Shown: positions 35,808 through 45,672, numbered from the stretch's first letter. The stretch is DNA of 64,000 bases from Micromonospora craterilacus (GCF_003236315.1 NZ_POTY01000004.1:1-64000), one strand, 5' to 3'. A program made the numbers and translations. Notes: a model not told the origin generated them from the letters alone.

Positions 35808-35823
35808 TTCGACCGTGCTCGAA
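35808..35823. promoter_or_regulatory. TTCGA-N6-TCGAA inverted repeat before the ArsR-type gene
   Basis: Five-base arms TTCGA and TCGAA separated by six bases, ending seven bases before the regulator's GTG in the short divergent gap. Placement suits an operator or could reflect chance in a GC-rich region. Confidence 0.35.
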
Positions 35824-35830
35824 TGGAAGC

Positions 35831-36769
35831 GTGAAGCGCCTCTCGTTGACCCCTGACGACCTGCTCCGGCTGCGCTTCGCCCACTCTCCGATGGCCGAGG
35901 TGGTGACCAGCGCCCTCGCGCTGCGCTCGACGTCCTGGGAGCACGCCCGTTGGCGGTCCCGGGTGGCGCCGCGGGTGTCCCCGGCGGTGCTGCCCACCCT
36001 CTGGCGCGTTCTGGCCACCCCGAACGGCCAGATTCCGGATTTCCTGACCCCGCCGCCCCAGACCGCCCGTCCGACACTCGAGGCGGAACTCTCCGCGATC
36101 GCCGCGACCCCACCGGACCGGGTGGCGGCGGAGCTCTGGGCGGCCGGCATCCCCTGTGCGGACCCGGCAGCCGTGCTGCCCGCGCTCATCACGCAGATCC
36201 GCCGCTACTTCCAGGTCGCGCTCGCCCCGCTGTGGCCCCGTCTGCGCGCGGCGGCCGAGGCCGAGATCGCCCACCGGACGTCCATGGCGGCCTTTCCCGG
36301 CCCGCGGACACTGCTGGCCGATCTGCATCCTCGACTGCGCTGGGATCCGGACGCGCTGCAACTCGACTACCTGAAGGACACCGACCATCCGCCGTGGTCC
36401 CTGGACGGCCACCCGTTGGCTCTGCTGCCGACGGCCTTCACGGGCGCGCACGCCTGGATCATGGAGTCCCCGTCCGGCCGGTCCTTGTGGTATCCGCCGC
36501 GGACGTTGGGCCTCCTGTTCGCGGCTCCCGCACCTCCACCCGCGCCGTTGGCGGCCCTGCTGGGTGCCACCCGGGCGGCGGTCCTGATGCTGCTGACCAT
36601 GCCGTCCAGCACGGGGGACGTGGCCGCGCAACTGGGCCTGGCCCCGGCGACGGCGTCGCACCACCTGACGGCGCTGCGTGACGCGGGGTTGATCGTGGCA
36701 CTGCGGTCGGGGCGGAGGCTCAACTACCGCCGCACCGACCTCGGCGACCGCCTGTCGGCGCTGGGCTGA
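35831..36769 (+). CDS. ArsR-type winged-helix regulator with long N-terminal domain (DUF5937-like)
   Basis: A 312-residue protein. Residues 1-235 form the long domain seen in a family of actinobacterial ArsR-like proteins (LRFAHSPMAEVVTSALALRS and then WPRLRAAAEAEIAHRT). The C-terminal HTH is MPSSTGDVAAQLGLAPATAS followed by HHLTALRDAGLIVALRSGRR. The GTG at 35831 has GAATGGAAG upstream. No metal-binding Cys motif is present, so sensing of an organic ligand is more likely. It probably controls the divergent aldo/keto reductase. Confidence 0.88.
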   Translation: MKRLSLTPDDLLRLRFAHSPMAEVVTSALALRSTSWEHARWRSRVAPRVSPAVLPTLWRVLATPNGQIPDFLTPPPQTARPTLEAELSAIAATPPDRVAAELWAAGIPCADPAAVLPALITQIRRYFQVALAPLWPRLRAAAEAEIAHRTSMAAFPGPRTLLADLHPRLRWDPDALQLDYLKDTDHPPWSLDGHPLALLPTAFTGAHAWIMESPSGRSLWYPPRTLGLLFAAPAPPPAPLAALLGATRAAVLMLLTMPSSTGDVAAQLGLAPATASHHLTALRDAGLIVALRSGRRLNYRRTDLGDRLSALG

Positions 36770-36872
36770 CGCGGGTGCCGCCTGCGCGCGGCGCAGGTAG
36801 CGGGTCTGGCCCCGGCCCCCAGGTGGCCGGATCCGGCAACGCGCGAAGTCTTTACGCATCGAGTGGACGGTC

Positions 36873-36896
36873 GTAACCTCCCTGAAACGATTCATC
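36873..36896. promoter_or_regulatory. Shared 24-bp box upstream of rhamnosidase 1 (LacI-like core)
   Basis: Contains CCTGAAACGATTCATC, whose core TGAAACGATTCA is a near-palindrome of the LacI/GalR operator type. The same 24 bases, with one mismatch, occur at 40225-40248 before the second rhamnosidase. It lies 15 bases before the GTG start, a position suited to repression. Confidence 0.7.
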
Positions 36897-36910
36897 TCAG
36901 GGGGTCGCTC

Positions 36911-39900
36911 GTGCGCGAGTTCATTACCGGAGCCGGCCTTTCCCGGCGACGTCTCATTCAGGCGGGCGGTGCCGTCGTGCTCGGCGCCGCGACCGCCGGC
37001 ACCGGCCTGCCGGCCGGTGCCGCCCCGGCCGGCGCGGCGCCGGCGTCCCGCCCCGTGCCCACCGGACTGCTGACCAACCTGCTGGACGCGCCGCTCGGCG
37101 TGACGCCCGACCGGCCGCGGCTGAGCTGGATCGTGCCGGCGCTGCGTCCGGCCGCCCGGCAGGTCGCCTACCAGGTGCAGGTCGCGCACACCCGCGACGA
37201 ACTGCTCACCAGCGGCGGAGTCGTCTGGGACAGCGGTCGGGTGGGTAGCGCCGACTCGACGGCCGTCGAGTACGCCGGTCCGCCACTGCTGCCCGGCTCG
37301 CTCTACCACTGGCGGGTCCGCACCTGGGCCACCCCGGGTCTCGTCTCGGCCTGGTCCGAGCCGCAGGCCGTGGTCACCGCGGCCGGCGACACCTGGACCG
37401 CCGAGCCGATCTGGGCGCCCGACGGCGAGGTGGCGCTGCGGGACGGGGTCCTCGACGTGTCGGTCACCATCACCGCCGTCGCCGCCAGCCTGTGGTTCCG
37501 GGCGCAGAACGCCAGCAACAACTACCTGTGGCAGCTACGCGCCGGTTCGCCGGGCGTGCTGAAGACCCACGTCCAGCGCAACGGCACGTACACCGTGCTG
37601 AGTGAGCGGTCGATCGGGCTGCCGGTGGCGACGGGCACGCCGCACCGGTTCCGGGTCGAGCTCGCCGGCTCCACCATCCGGACCTACCTCGGCGACGTGC
37701 TGGTCGACACCACCGTGGACAGCACGTACGCCTCGGGTGGCATCGGGTTCCGTAACGGCAGCACCGAGTCGCAACGCTTCCACTCGGTGTCCTTCACCGA
37801 CACCACCGGCAAGGTGGTGGTGAACGAGGACTTCACCGCGGGGCCCGGCGTGTTCGTCGGCGGCACGGTCGCTGGTGGTGACCTCGTCCTCGACCGCAGC
37901 CAGTCGCTGCTGGCGACGCTCGGCGAGAGCAACGACTGGGCGCTGCTGCGTACCGAGTTCGTGCTGCCCGACAAGCCGATCGCCGCCGCGTACGTCTACG
38001 CGACGGGGCAGTCACCCGAGCCGACCCGGCAGTACGTGTACAAGCTGTGGGTCAACGACACCGTCGCGGGCGTCGGCCCGGTCCGGGCGATGGCCGGTGA
38101 AGCCCGCTACCAGACCCACGACGTGACCGCCCAGCTCGTACCGGGACGCAACGCGATCGCCGCGCTGTGCTACTCGCCACGCGAGCGCGCCTTCCTCGCC
38201 GAACTGGCCGTCGTCTTCGCCGACGGGACCCGCCAGGTGGTCGCGACCGGCGACGGCTGGCGCACCCGGCGGGCGGGCCGGTGGCGGCCGGCGGCGGGCT
38301 TCACCGGCGGCGGCTTCTACCAGGCGCCGCAGGAGTATCTCGACGCCCGGCAGGAGCCCGTCGGCTGGACCGCGCGCGGCTTCGACGACCGGGGTTGGGA
38401 GGCACCCGCCGCCGCGCCGCTCAGCCGCCGGCTGGAACCGGCCTGGGTGTCGAACATGGCCTACACCTACCGGCGACCCGCCGCGGTCGAGCGGCTCGAA
38501 CCGGGCCGGTGGCTGCTCGACCTCGGCCAGGCGGTGGTCGGCGGCATCCGGCTGTCGGTGCTCGGCACGTCCGGCCAGACGGTGGAGATCCGGCTGGGGG
38601 AGGAGCGCACCGCCACCGGCGCCCGCTACAACCTGCGGGCCGGGCAGACCTACCGCGAGGTGTGGACCCTGCGGGACGGCCGGCAGCAGCTCGAACACTG
38701 GGGTTACCGGGCGTTCCGGTGGGTCGAACTGGTCGCCGACCCGGCGCTGGACCTGACCGACGCCGTCGAGGCGGCCGTGCTCAAGCTGCCGTGGTCCGAC
38801 GACGACGCGGCGTTCGAGAGCTCCGATCCCGACCTGGACCGGGTCTGGCAGATGTGCCGCTACTCGATCGAGGCGACCCGGCAGGACGTCTACCAGGACA
38901 CACCCACCCGGGAGCGGGGCCCGTACGAGGGCGACGCGATCATCAACCAGCTCTCCGAGTACGCCACGCAGCGGTCCTTCGCGCTGGCTCGGTACTCCAC
39001 GTCGTACCTGGTCCGCCGCCCCACCTGGCCGGCCGAGTACCGGTTGCAGACGGTGATCACCGCTTGGGAGGACTATCTCGCCACCGGCGACCCGTCCAAC
39101 CTCGCGGCCGACTACGACCTGTTCGTGGAGCGTCAGCTCGACGAGTCGCTCAACGCCTCCGGGCTGGTGGAGAAGAATCCGGGCAGCTCCAGCCAGAGCA
39201 ACGCCGACCTGGTCGACTGGCCGACGACCAACCGCGACGGGTACGTCTTCACCCGGGTCAACACCGTCATCAACGCCTGGCAGTACGCGGCGTTCGAGGC
39301 GTTGTCGCGCATCGCCGGGGTGCTCGGCCGGGCCGCCGACGCGCAGCGGTACACGGAGCTGGCCGCCCGACTTCGGGCGGCCGTCAACGACCAGCTGCTC
39401 GACCGGTCCGCCGGGGCGTACCGCGACGGGGTGGGCACCGCGCACCAGGCCCAGCACGCGACCGCGTTCCCGCTCGCGCTCGGCGTGCCCGAGGACGGCG
39501 ACGTGCGGGCCCTGGGTGACTGGCTGGCCACCCGGGGCATGCGGGTCAGCGTCTACGGCGCGCAGTTCCTGCTGGAGGCGCTCTACCGGGCGGGGTTGGG
39601 GCACGCGGCCCATGGCCTGCTGACCAGCCGCGAGCAGTTCTCGTGGCTGCACATGATGGACGACCTCGGCGCCACCATCGTGATGGAGGCGTGGGACCCG
39701 TCGATCAAGTCGAACACCACGTTCTCGCACGCCTGGGGGTCGGCGCCGGCCAACATCGTGCCCCGGTTCGTCGCCGGGGTCCGGCCGCTCGCGCCCGGCG
39801 CCCGTGAGGTGCTGATCGCCCCGCAGCCGGGTCCGCTGGACTGGTTGCGGGCGAAGGTGCCGACGATCCGCGGGCCGATCGAGGTGGCGCTCGACCGCCG

Positions 39901-40108
39901 CGACGGGTTCCGGCTGGTCGTCGACCTGCCGGCCAACGTGACCGGTCGCATCGAGCTGGATCTGGCTCAGCTCGGTGTCGCGGACGCCCGTGCGCTGCAC
40001 GTACGGTCCGAGGGCCGCGCGCCGCGCGACTGGATCGCCGACGGGCGGCTCGTGGTCGACCAGGTCGAGCCGGGCCGGACGACCGTCGCCTCCGACCGCC
40101 GCGGTTGA
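36911..40108 (+). CDS. Alpha-L-rhamnosidase GH78, Tat-exported
   Basis: A 1,065-residue secreted enzyme that removes terminal L-rhamnose from plant glycosides or polysaccharides. The N-terminus has a twin-arginine signal (GLSRRRLIQAGGAVVLGAA). An N-terminal GH78 domain with YQVQVAHTRDELLTSGGVVW follows, then an inserted beta-sandwich (LWFRAQNASNNYLWQLRA). The catalytic (alpha/alpha)6 barrel has DTPTRERGPYEGDAIINQLS near residue 661, a variant of the family's D-x-P-x-R-D-E-R-x-G-W-x-G-D motif. GTG at 36911 follows AGGGGG; the frame extends upstream but lacks a better start. Confidence 0.9.
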   Translation: MREFITGAGLSRRRLIQAGGAVVLGAATAGTGLPAGAAPAGAAPASRPVPTGLLTNLLDAPLGVTPDRPRLSWIVPALRPAARQVAYQVQVAHTRDELLTSGGVVWDSGRVGSADSTAVEYAGPPLLPGSLYHWRVRTWATPGLVSAWSEPQAVVTAAGDTWTAEPIWAPDGEVALRDGVLDVSVTITAVAASLWFRAQNASNNYLWQLRAGSPGVLKTHVQRNGTYTVLSERSIGLPVATGTPHRFRVELAGSTIRTYLGDVLVDTTVDSTYASGGIGFRNGSTESQRFHSVSFTDTTGKVVVNEDFTAGPGVFVGGTVAGGDLVLDRSQSLLATLGESNDWALLRTEFVLPDKPIAAAYVYATGQSPEPTRQYVYKLWVNDTVAGVGPVRAMAGEARYQTHDVTAQLVPGRNAIAALCYSPRERAFLAELAVVFADGTRQVVATGDGWRTRRAGRWRPAAGFTGGGFYQAPQEYLDARQEPVGWTARGFDDRGWEAPAAAPLSRRLEPAWVSNMAYTYRRPAAVERLEPGRWLLDLGQAVVGGIRLSVLGTSGQTVEIRLGEERTATGARYNLRAGQTYREVWTLRDGRQQLEHWGYRAFRWVELVADPALDLTDAVEAAVLKLPWSDDDAAFESSDPDLDRVWQMCRYSIEATRQDVYQDTPTRERGPYEGDAIINQLSEYATQRSFALARYSTSYLVRRPTWPAEYRLQTVITAWEDYLATGDPSNLAADYDLFVERQLDESLNASGLVEKNPGSSSQSNADLVDWPTTNRDGYVFTRVNTVINAWQYAAFEALSRIAGVLGRAADAQRYTELAARLRAAVNDQLLDRSAGAYRDGVGTAHQAQHATAFPLALGVPEDGDVRALGDWLATRGMRVSVYGAQFLLEALYRAGLGHAAHGLLTSREQFSWLHMMDDLGATIVMEAWDPSIKSNTTFSHAWGSAPANIVPRFVAGVRPLAPGAREVLIAPQPGPLDWLRAKVPTIRGPIEVALDRRDGFRLVVDLPANVTGRIELDLAQLGVADARALHVRSEGRAPRDWIADGRLVVDQVEPGRTTVASDRRG

Positions 40109-40125
40109 CGGGCGGGCTTTGAACA

Positions 40126-40163
40126 GACAGCGGGCGGTCACCCGGGGGTGATCGTCCGCTGTC
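40126..40163. terminator. 17-bp stem hairpin after rhamnosidase 1
   Basis: GACAGCGGGCGGTCACC pairs with GGTGATCGTCCGCTGTC at 15 Watson-Crick positions plus two G-U pairs around a four-base loop. It begins 18 bases after the stop codon. There is no U-tract. Confidence 0.75.
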
Positions 40164-40224
40164 CTGTCTGGAATCTTGGCCGGATCCGGCCACCACGACG
40201 CCTTCATCTCCGTGGTTTCGCGCG

Positions 40225-40248
40225 GTAACTTCCCTGAAACGATTCATC
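40225..40248. promoter_or_regulatory. Shared 24-bp box upstream of rhamnosidase 2 (LacI-like core)
   Basis: Nearly identical to the box at 36873-36896 (one T for C), including TGAAACGATTCA. It is about 130 bases before the rhamnosidase 2 start, so here the site may overlap a promoter farther upstream of a longer leader. Confidence 0.7.
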
Positions 40249-40379
40249 AGAGTGGATCACCTGTCTGGCCAATGAGGAGAGTCAGGTGTCCCGGCGTTCC
40301 GAAGCATCGGCTGACGGCACGTCGGGCCCGGTCACGCGGCGAGATACGGCACATCACAGCAGAGAGCGGGATCAGGCTG

Positions 40380-43300
40380 ATGAGGAGAACACGAGGGATC
40401 CGGACCGTGCTGGCGGCGGTCACCGCGCTGGTCGTCGGCTTCTCGTCGCCGGCGGTCACGGCCGACCGGGCGGGCGCCGCGGAACCGTCGCCCGACCGGT
40501 TGACGGTCGAGGCGCTGACGACCGAGCGGGCCACCGACCCGATCGGGCTGGACGTGGCGCGGCCACGGTTGGGCTGGACGATCCGGGCCGACGTACGCGC
40601 CGTGGTGCAGCAGGCGTACCAGATCCGGGTGGCCACCAACCCCGACGGCCTGGCCGCCGCCGACGTCTGGGACAGCGGCCGGGTCACCTCGCGGGACAGT
40701 TCCTTCGTCGAGTACGGCGGGCCGGCGCTGCGCCCCCGTACCCGCTACCACTGGCAGGTGCGGGTCTGGGACACCGCGGGCCGGACGTCCGGGTGGAGCG
40801 CGCCCGCCTCCTGGGAGACCGGGGTCAACGGGCCGCAGGGATGGCAGGCCGACTGGATCGGACTGCCCTCGCCCACCGAGTCGTGGACCGACTACACCGT
40901 CCAGACGCGGATCCGCCTGGAGCGGGACGCGGCCGGGATCTTCTTCCGGGCCCGCGGCGCGGGCAACGCCTACATGTGGCAGTTCTCCATCACCAACGGG
41001 GCCGCCAAGCTGCGCCCGCACGTGCGGGTCAACGGCACCTGGACGCTGCTCAAGGAGGTGCCGCTCGGCGCGGTCGTACCGGCCGACAAGCTGACCGCCC
41101 CGCACACCCTGCGCATCACCGCGGCCGGCGACACGGTCACCACCTGGGTCGACGGCACCCAGGTCGACGTCACCCGCCACGGCACCCATCGGGCCGGCGG
41201 GATCGGCCTGCGCACCAGCGGAGTGGAGGCCGGCGTCTTCAGCGACCTCACGGTTAGCAGCGGTGACCAGACGCTGTTCGCCGCCTCGCTCACCGACGGC
41301 GAGAACCCGTTCGGCGGCGGCACCGCGAGCGCGGCCGGGCTGCGGGTCAGCGGCGGCACCGAGGCGATGCTGACCGCACTGGACGCCAACCCGTTGCTGC
41401 GCCGCGGATTCCAGGTCGACGGGCAGATCGCCCGGGCCCGGGTGTACGCGTCGGCGCTCGGCGTCTACGAACTGTCCCTCAACGGGCAGCGCGTCGGCGA
41501 CCACGAACTGGCACCCGGCTGGACCGACTACCACACCCGCGTGCAGTACCAGACGTACGACGTGACCGGCCAGCTCCGGCCGGGGGACAACGCCCTCGGC
41601 GCGATGCTCGGCGATGGCTGGTACTCCGGCAGCATCGCCTGGTTCGGCACCGACATCTACGGTTCCCGCCCGCACCTGAGCGCCCAACTGGTGATCGACT
41701 ACGCCGACGGCCGGACCGAGACCGTACGCACCGACGGCTCCTGGCGGGCCACCCCGGGCCCGTTCCGGCAGACCGACCTGATCCACGGCGAGACCTACGA
41801 CGCCCGCAAGCTCCCGGCCGGCTGGGACCGGCCCGGGTTCGACGACTCCGGCTGGTCCACCGCCAGCGTCGACGACACCGGCGCCACCCCCAAGCTGGTC
41901 GCCCAGGTCGACCCGCCCGTCCGGGTCACCCAGGAGCTGCCCGCCAAGACGCTCACCCAGCCCACCCCGGGCACCTGGATCTTCGACCTGGGCCAGAACA
42001 TGGTCGGCAAGGTCCGGCTCACCGTCGACGGCCCGGCCGGCACCACCGTACGACTCCGGCACGCCGAGGTGCTCAACCCCGACGGCACCGCCTACACCGC
42101 CAACCTGCGCACCGCGCAGGCCACCGACCACGTCACCCTGGCCGGCGGCGGCCGGGAGGTCTACGAACCCACCTTCACCTTCCACGGCTTCCGGTACGTC
42201 GAGCTGACCAACTTCCCCGGCACCCCGGACCTCGGCACCGTGACCGGCCTGGTGATGCACACCGACGGCGAACTCACCAGCGAGTTCGAGACCTCCAACA
42301 CCATGGTCAACAAGCTGCACAGCAACATCACCTGGGGTCAGCGGGGCAACTTCCTGTCCATCCCCACCGACACCCCCGCCCGCGACGAGCGGCTCGGCTG
42401 GACCGGCGACATCAACGTCTTCGCCGCGACCGCGACGTTCAACATGGACAGCCTCACCTTCCTCAGCAAATGGCTCCAGGACCTGCGCGACGCGCAGTCG
42501 GCCAACGGCGCGTACCCCGACGTGGCACCCCGGGCCTGCTGCGGCGACGGGGCCACCGGCTGGGCCGAGGCCGGCATCACCGTGCCCCACACGCTCTGGC
42601 AGCGCTACGGCGACACCCGGATCATCCGGGAGCACTACGACTCGATGGTGCGCTTCGCCTCCTGGCTGCAGAGCACGAGCTCGGGCAACCGGCGCACCAA
42701 CGCCGGCCCGTACCTGGACTGGCTCAACCTCAACGACCCGACCCCCGGCCCGGTCATCGCCACCGCCTACTACGCGTACAGTCTCCGGCTGCTCGGCGAG
42801 ATGGCCGCCGCCATCGGCAAGGACGCCGACGCCGCCCGGTACGCGGCGCTGTCGAAGGACGTCGCCCGGGCCTTCGTCGACTCGTACGTCACCGCCGACG
42901 GCACCGTCCAGGGCGACAGCCAGACCGCGTACGTGCTGGCCATCGGCCTGGGCCTGCTCCCCGACGAGCTACGCACCAAGGCCGCCGACAAACTGGTCGC
43001 CAACGTCCGGCGACACGACTGGCACCTGTCCACCGGCTTCCTCGGCACCCCCGACCTGCTGCCGGCGCTCAGCGACACCGGGCACCTCGACGTGGCCTAC
43101 CGGCTGCTGCTCAACGACACCTACCCGTCGTGGGGATACGAGATCGGCAAGGGCGCGACCACCATCTGGGAGCGGTGGGACTCGATCAAACCGGACGGCA
43201 GCTTCGGCGACGTGGGCATGAACTCGTTCAACCACTACGCGTACGGTGCCGTGGGCGACTGGATGTACCGCACCATCGCCGGCATCCAACCCGACCCGGC

Positions 43301-45035
43301 CCACCCGGGCTACGGCCACCTCACCATCGCCCCCCAGCCGGGCGGCGACCTGACCTCGGCCCGGGCCACGTACCGGTCGGTGCGCGGCACCATCAGCACC
43401 GCCTGGCGCCTCGACGACCACGGCGACCTGCGGCTGGACCTGAGCCTGCCGGGCAACAGCACGGCCACCGTACGCATCCCGGCACCCAACCGGTACGCGC
43501 TCACCGAGAGCGGCCGTCCCGCCGCGCAGGCCGACGGGGTGCGGTTCGTGAAGATGGACGGCGACGTGGCGGTCCTCGAGGTCGGCTCCGGTGCCTACTC
43601 CTTCGCCGTCGACCGGGTGCTCGGCGACCTGGGCGGGGCACTCGCCGCGGTCGCGGCGACGACCACGCTGGTGGACGAGCTCGCCGCCGACCTGGACCGG
43701 TCGGTGGTCGCCCACCTGCGCGCCCAGCTCGGCAAACTGGACCGGGAGACGGCAACCGCGCAGCGGACCTACGCCGGCGGCGACCAGCGGGCCACCGCCG
43801 CCGACGTGCACCGGGCCCTGGCCACCGCTGCCGGCCTGGACCGCTGGCTCGACACGCAGGTCAAGGTGGGCCGGGTGCCGGCCAGCATCGCCGGCCGCCT
43901 CGCCACCCCGCTCACCCAGGTCGACCAGCGACTGTCCGCCGCCTCGTCGGCCCTGATCGGCGTGGTGGCCCGGCTCGACCTGCCGGTCGGGGAGTGGCTG
44001 CCCGGCGACCTGGTGCCGGCCACGGTCATCGTCCAGAACACCGGCGCCAGCAAACTGAACGGCCTGACCTCGACACTGCGCGCGCCGGACGGCTGGACGG
44101 TGACCCCGGTCGCCGGCCAGGACACCAGCGTCGCGCCCGGCGCGACCGTACGCCACGGCTACCGGGTGCGGATCCCGGCCGGCCAGTCGCCGACCACCGC
44201 CGACCTGAGCGGCGAGGTGAGCTACCGCTACCAGGCGGGCAGCGCGACCCTGCCGGTCGCCGGCCCGCTGGGCGTCGCCCCGGCGGTGGAGATCGTCTCG
44301 GCCACCGCGCAGCCCGCCGACGTCACGCCCGGCGCCACCGCGACGGTACGCACCGTGCTGCGCAACCGGGCAGCGGCGCCGGTCACCGGCCGGCTCACCA
44401 CCACCGGGCCGGACGGCTGGCGGGTCGAGCCGGCCACGGCGGACTACCACCTGGCTCCCGGCGCCGAGACGACTCTGGAGACCAGGGTCACCGCGCCCCT
44501 GTCGGTGACCGAGGGGCCGGCCACCCTCACCGTCGCCAGCGGGACCACGGCCGCCGAAAGCCGGACCCTCGGGCTGCCGGTACGCATCCCCAACCCTCCG
44601 GCGGTCGCCCATGACCACATCGACCTCGGCGAGCCGACCTCCGAACGAGCGCACAACCTCGCCGCGTCGACCCACTCGGGCACCAGCACGGAGGCCGGCC
44701 TCACCCGTCGCTACACCAACGTCACCTACCCCGGTGGCTGGTTCGAGTTCGACCTGACCGTCGAGGCCGGCAAGCCGTTCATCCTGCGCGCGGTCGAGAC
44801 CTACGACCAGGCGCAGTTGAAGGACTACGACGTCCTGGTCGACGGGGTGGTGGTGCACGCCCGGGCGTACCGGCGCACCGCCGGCGGCGCGGGCACGGTG
44901 ACGTACCAGTTCGTCGTGGACCGGCCGGACCTGACGGCGGACGGCAAGGTGCGGGTGCGGTTCCTGGACACCGGCGAGGGCTACGACCCATCGATCGCCG
45001 ACGTCTGGGCCATCCCGGTGGACCCGAACTCCTGA
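40380..45035 (+). CDS. Large modular alpha-L-rhamnosidase GH78 with NEW3-like and DUF6805-like C-terminus
   Basis: A 1,551-residue secreted enzyme. Sec-type signal peptide (RTVLAAVTALVVGFSSPAVT). The domain order mirrors rhamnosidase 1: N-terminal sandwich (YQIRVATNPDGL), an inserted LamG-like domain (IFFRARGAGNAYMWQFSI), a second sandwich, and the catalytic barrel with TDTPARDERLGWTGD near residue 662, the canonical acidic motif. After residue 1070 come a helical linker, two NEW3-like repeats (GRLTTTGPDGWRVEPATADY) and a terminal DUF6805-like carbohydrate-binding domain (DYDVLVDGVVVHARAYRR). ATG at 40380 is chosen because the signal peptide starts there. Confidence 0.9.
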   Translation: MRRTRGIRTVLAAVTALVVGFSSPAVTADRAGAAEPSPDRLTVEALTTERATDPIGLDVARPRLGWTIRADVRAVVQQAYQIRVATNPDGLAAADVWDSGRVTSRDSSFVEYGGPALRPRTRYHWQVRVWDTAGRTSGWSAPASWETGVNGPQGWQADWIGLPSPTESWTDYTVQTRIRLERDAAGIFFRARGAGNAYMWQFSITNGAAKLRPHVRVNGTWTLLKEVPLGAVVPADKLTAPHTLRITAAGDTVTTWVDGTQVDVTRHGTHRAGGIGLRTSGVEAGVFSDLTVSSGDQTLFAASLTDGENPFGGGTASAAGLRVSGGTEAMLTALDANPLLRRGFQVDGQIARARVYASALGVYELSLNGQRVGDHELAPGWTDYHTRVQYQTYDVTGQLRPGDNALGAMLGDGWYSGSIAWFGTDIYGSRPHLSAQLVIDYADGRTETVRTDGSWRATPGPFRQTDLIHGETYDARKLPAGWDRPGFDDSGWSTASVDDTGATPKLVAQVDPPVRVTQELPAKTLTQPTPGTWIFDLGQNMVGKVRLTVDGPAGTTVRLRHAEVLNPDGTAYTANLRTAQATDHVTLAGGGREVYEPTFTFHGFRYVELTNFPGTPDLGTVTGLVMHTDGELTSEFETSNTMVNKLHSNITWGQRGNFLSIPTDTPARDERLGWTGDINVFAATATFNMDSLTFLSKWLQDLRDAQSANGAYPDVAPRACCGDGATGWAEAGITVPHTLWQRYGDTRIIREHYDSMVRFASWLQSTSSGNRRTNAGPYLDWLNLNDPTPGPVIATAYYAYSLRLLGEMAAAIGKDADAARYAALSKDVARAFVDSYVTADGTVQGDSQTAYVLAIGLGLLPDELRTKAADKLVANVRRHDWHLSTGFLGTPDLLPALSDTGHLDVAYRLLLNDTYPSWGYEIGKGATTIWERWDSIKPDGSFGDVGMNSFNHYAYGAVGDWMYRTIAGIQPDPAHPGYGHLTIAPQPGGDLTSARATYRSVRGTISTAWRLDDHGDLRLDLSLPGNSTATVRIPAPNRYALTESGRPAAQADGVRFVKMDGDVAVLEVGSGAYSFAVDRVLGDLGGALAAVAATTTLVDELAADLDRSVVAHLRAQLGKLDRETATAQRTYAGGDQRATAADVHRALATAAGLDRWLDTQVKVGRVPASIAGRLATPLTQVDQRLSAASSALIGVVARLDLPVGEWLPGDLVPATVIVQNTGASKLNGLTSTLRAPDGWTVTPVAGQDTSVAPGATVRHGYRVRIPAGQSPTTADLSGEVSYRYQAGSATLPVAGPLGVAPAVEIVSATAQPADVTPGATATVRTVLRNRAAAPVTGRLTTTGPDGWRVEPATADYHLAPGAETTLETRVTAPLSVTEGPATLTVASGTTAAESRTLGLPVRIPNPPAVAHDHIDLGEPTSERAHNLAASTHSGTSTEAGLTRRYTNVTYPGGWFEFDLTVEAGKPFILRAVETYDQAQLKDYDVLVDGVVVHARAYRRTAGGAGTVTYQFVVDRPDLTADGKVRVRFLDTGEGYDPSIADVWAIPVDPNS

Positions 45036-45060
45036 TCTCCTCGACAACCAGGCCCCGAAC

Positions 45061-45090
45061 GCGCCGGCCGCGCATCCGCGCGGCCGGCGC
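45061..45090. terminator. Perfect 13-bp stem, 4-base loop terminator after rhamnosidase 2
   Basis: GCGCCGGCCGCGC and GCGCGGCCGGCGC around ATCC, 26 bases after the stop codon. Confidence 0.85.
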
Positions 45091-45144
45091 GGTGCCGGCC
45101 TCGCCCGGACGCCGGGCCTTGTGGTGGGCGGATAGCTTGTCGCC

Positions 45145-45672
45145 GTGAGGAGTGTGTCGGTGGCCGCCCCGGACGGCACGCGATGGACCGTACGCGTGGC
45201 GTGGGAGCCGCGCTGGCGAGCGCTCGCCCGACGTTTCGGCGGCTGGCGCCGGAAGAAGCGGAACGGGGACGGCGGTTCCGGCGACGTCGTCGACCCGGCG
45301 GTGCAGGTGGGTGACGCGGCAACGTCGGGTTCCAGCGGCGGTGGGGGAGGCGGGTTCGACCTGGGCGACGCGGTCTTCGTCCTGGTGGTCGTCTTCATCG
45401 CGGTCATCGCCGCCGCAGCCCTGTTCTGGTGGGTGTTGCTCCCGTTGCTGCTGATCCTCGTCGACCTCGTCGTCGCGGTCGTGCTGCTGGTCCTGGCGGT
45501 CCTGGGGCGGGTGCTGCTCCGCCGACCATGGACGGTGGTGGCGGCCGCCGGCAACGGCGAGCGGATCACCGCTGAGGTCGTGGGATGGCGTGCCGCGCTG
45601 CGTCGCCGTGACGAGATGGCTGACCTGCTGGGCCGCGGGGAAGCCGTCGACGCGGTCAGCCCGGCGAAGTAG
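45145..45672 (+). CDS. Membrane protein of unknown function
   Basis: A 175-residue protein starting at GTG 45145. A basic cytoplasmic N-terminus (RWRALARRFGGWRRKKR) is followed by a Gly/Ser-rich linker (SGSSGGGGGG), two long hydrophobic helices (AVFVLVVVFIAVIAAAALFW and LLPLLLILVDLVVAVVLLVL), and a C-terminal beta-rich tail (TVVAAAGNGERITAEVVGWR). Unrecognised. It stands alone between two strong hairpins. Confidence 0.75.
   Translation: MRSVSVAAPDGTRWTVRVAWEPRWRALARRFGGWRRKKRNGDGGSGDVVDPAVQVGDAATSGSSGGGGGGFDLGDAVFVLVVVFIAVIAAAALFWWVLLPLLLILVDLVVAVVLLVLAVLGRVLLRRPWTVVAAAGNGERITAEVVGWRAALRRRDEMADLLGRGEAVDAVSPAK

Noticed and set aside
40332-45569. Long minus-strand frames opposite the second rhamnosidase
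   Set aside because: They are Gly/Val/Asp-rich shadow translations with no motifs, whereas the plus strand encodes a complete GH78 enzyme.
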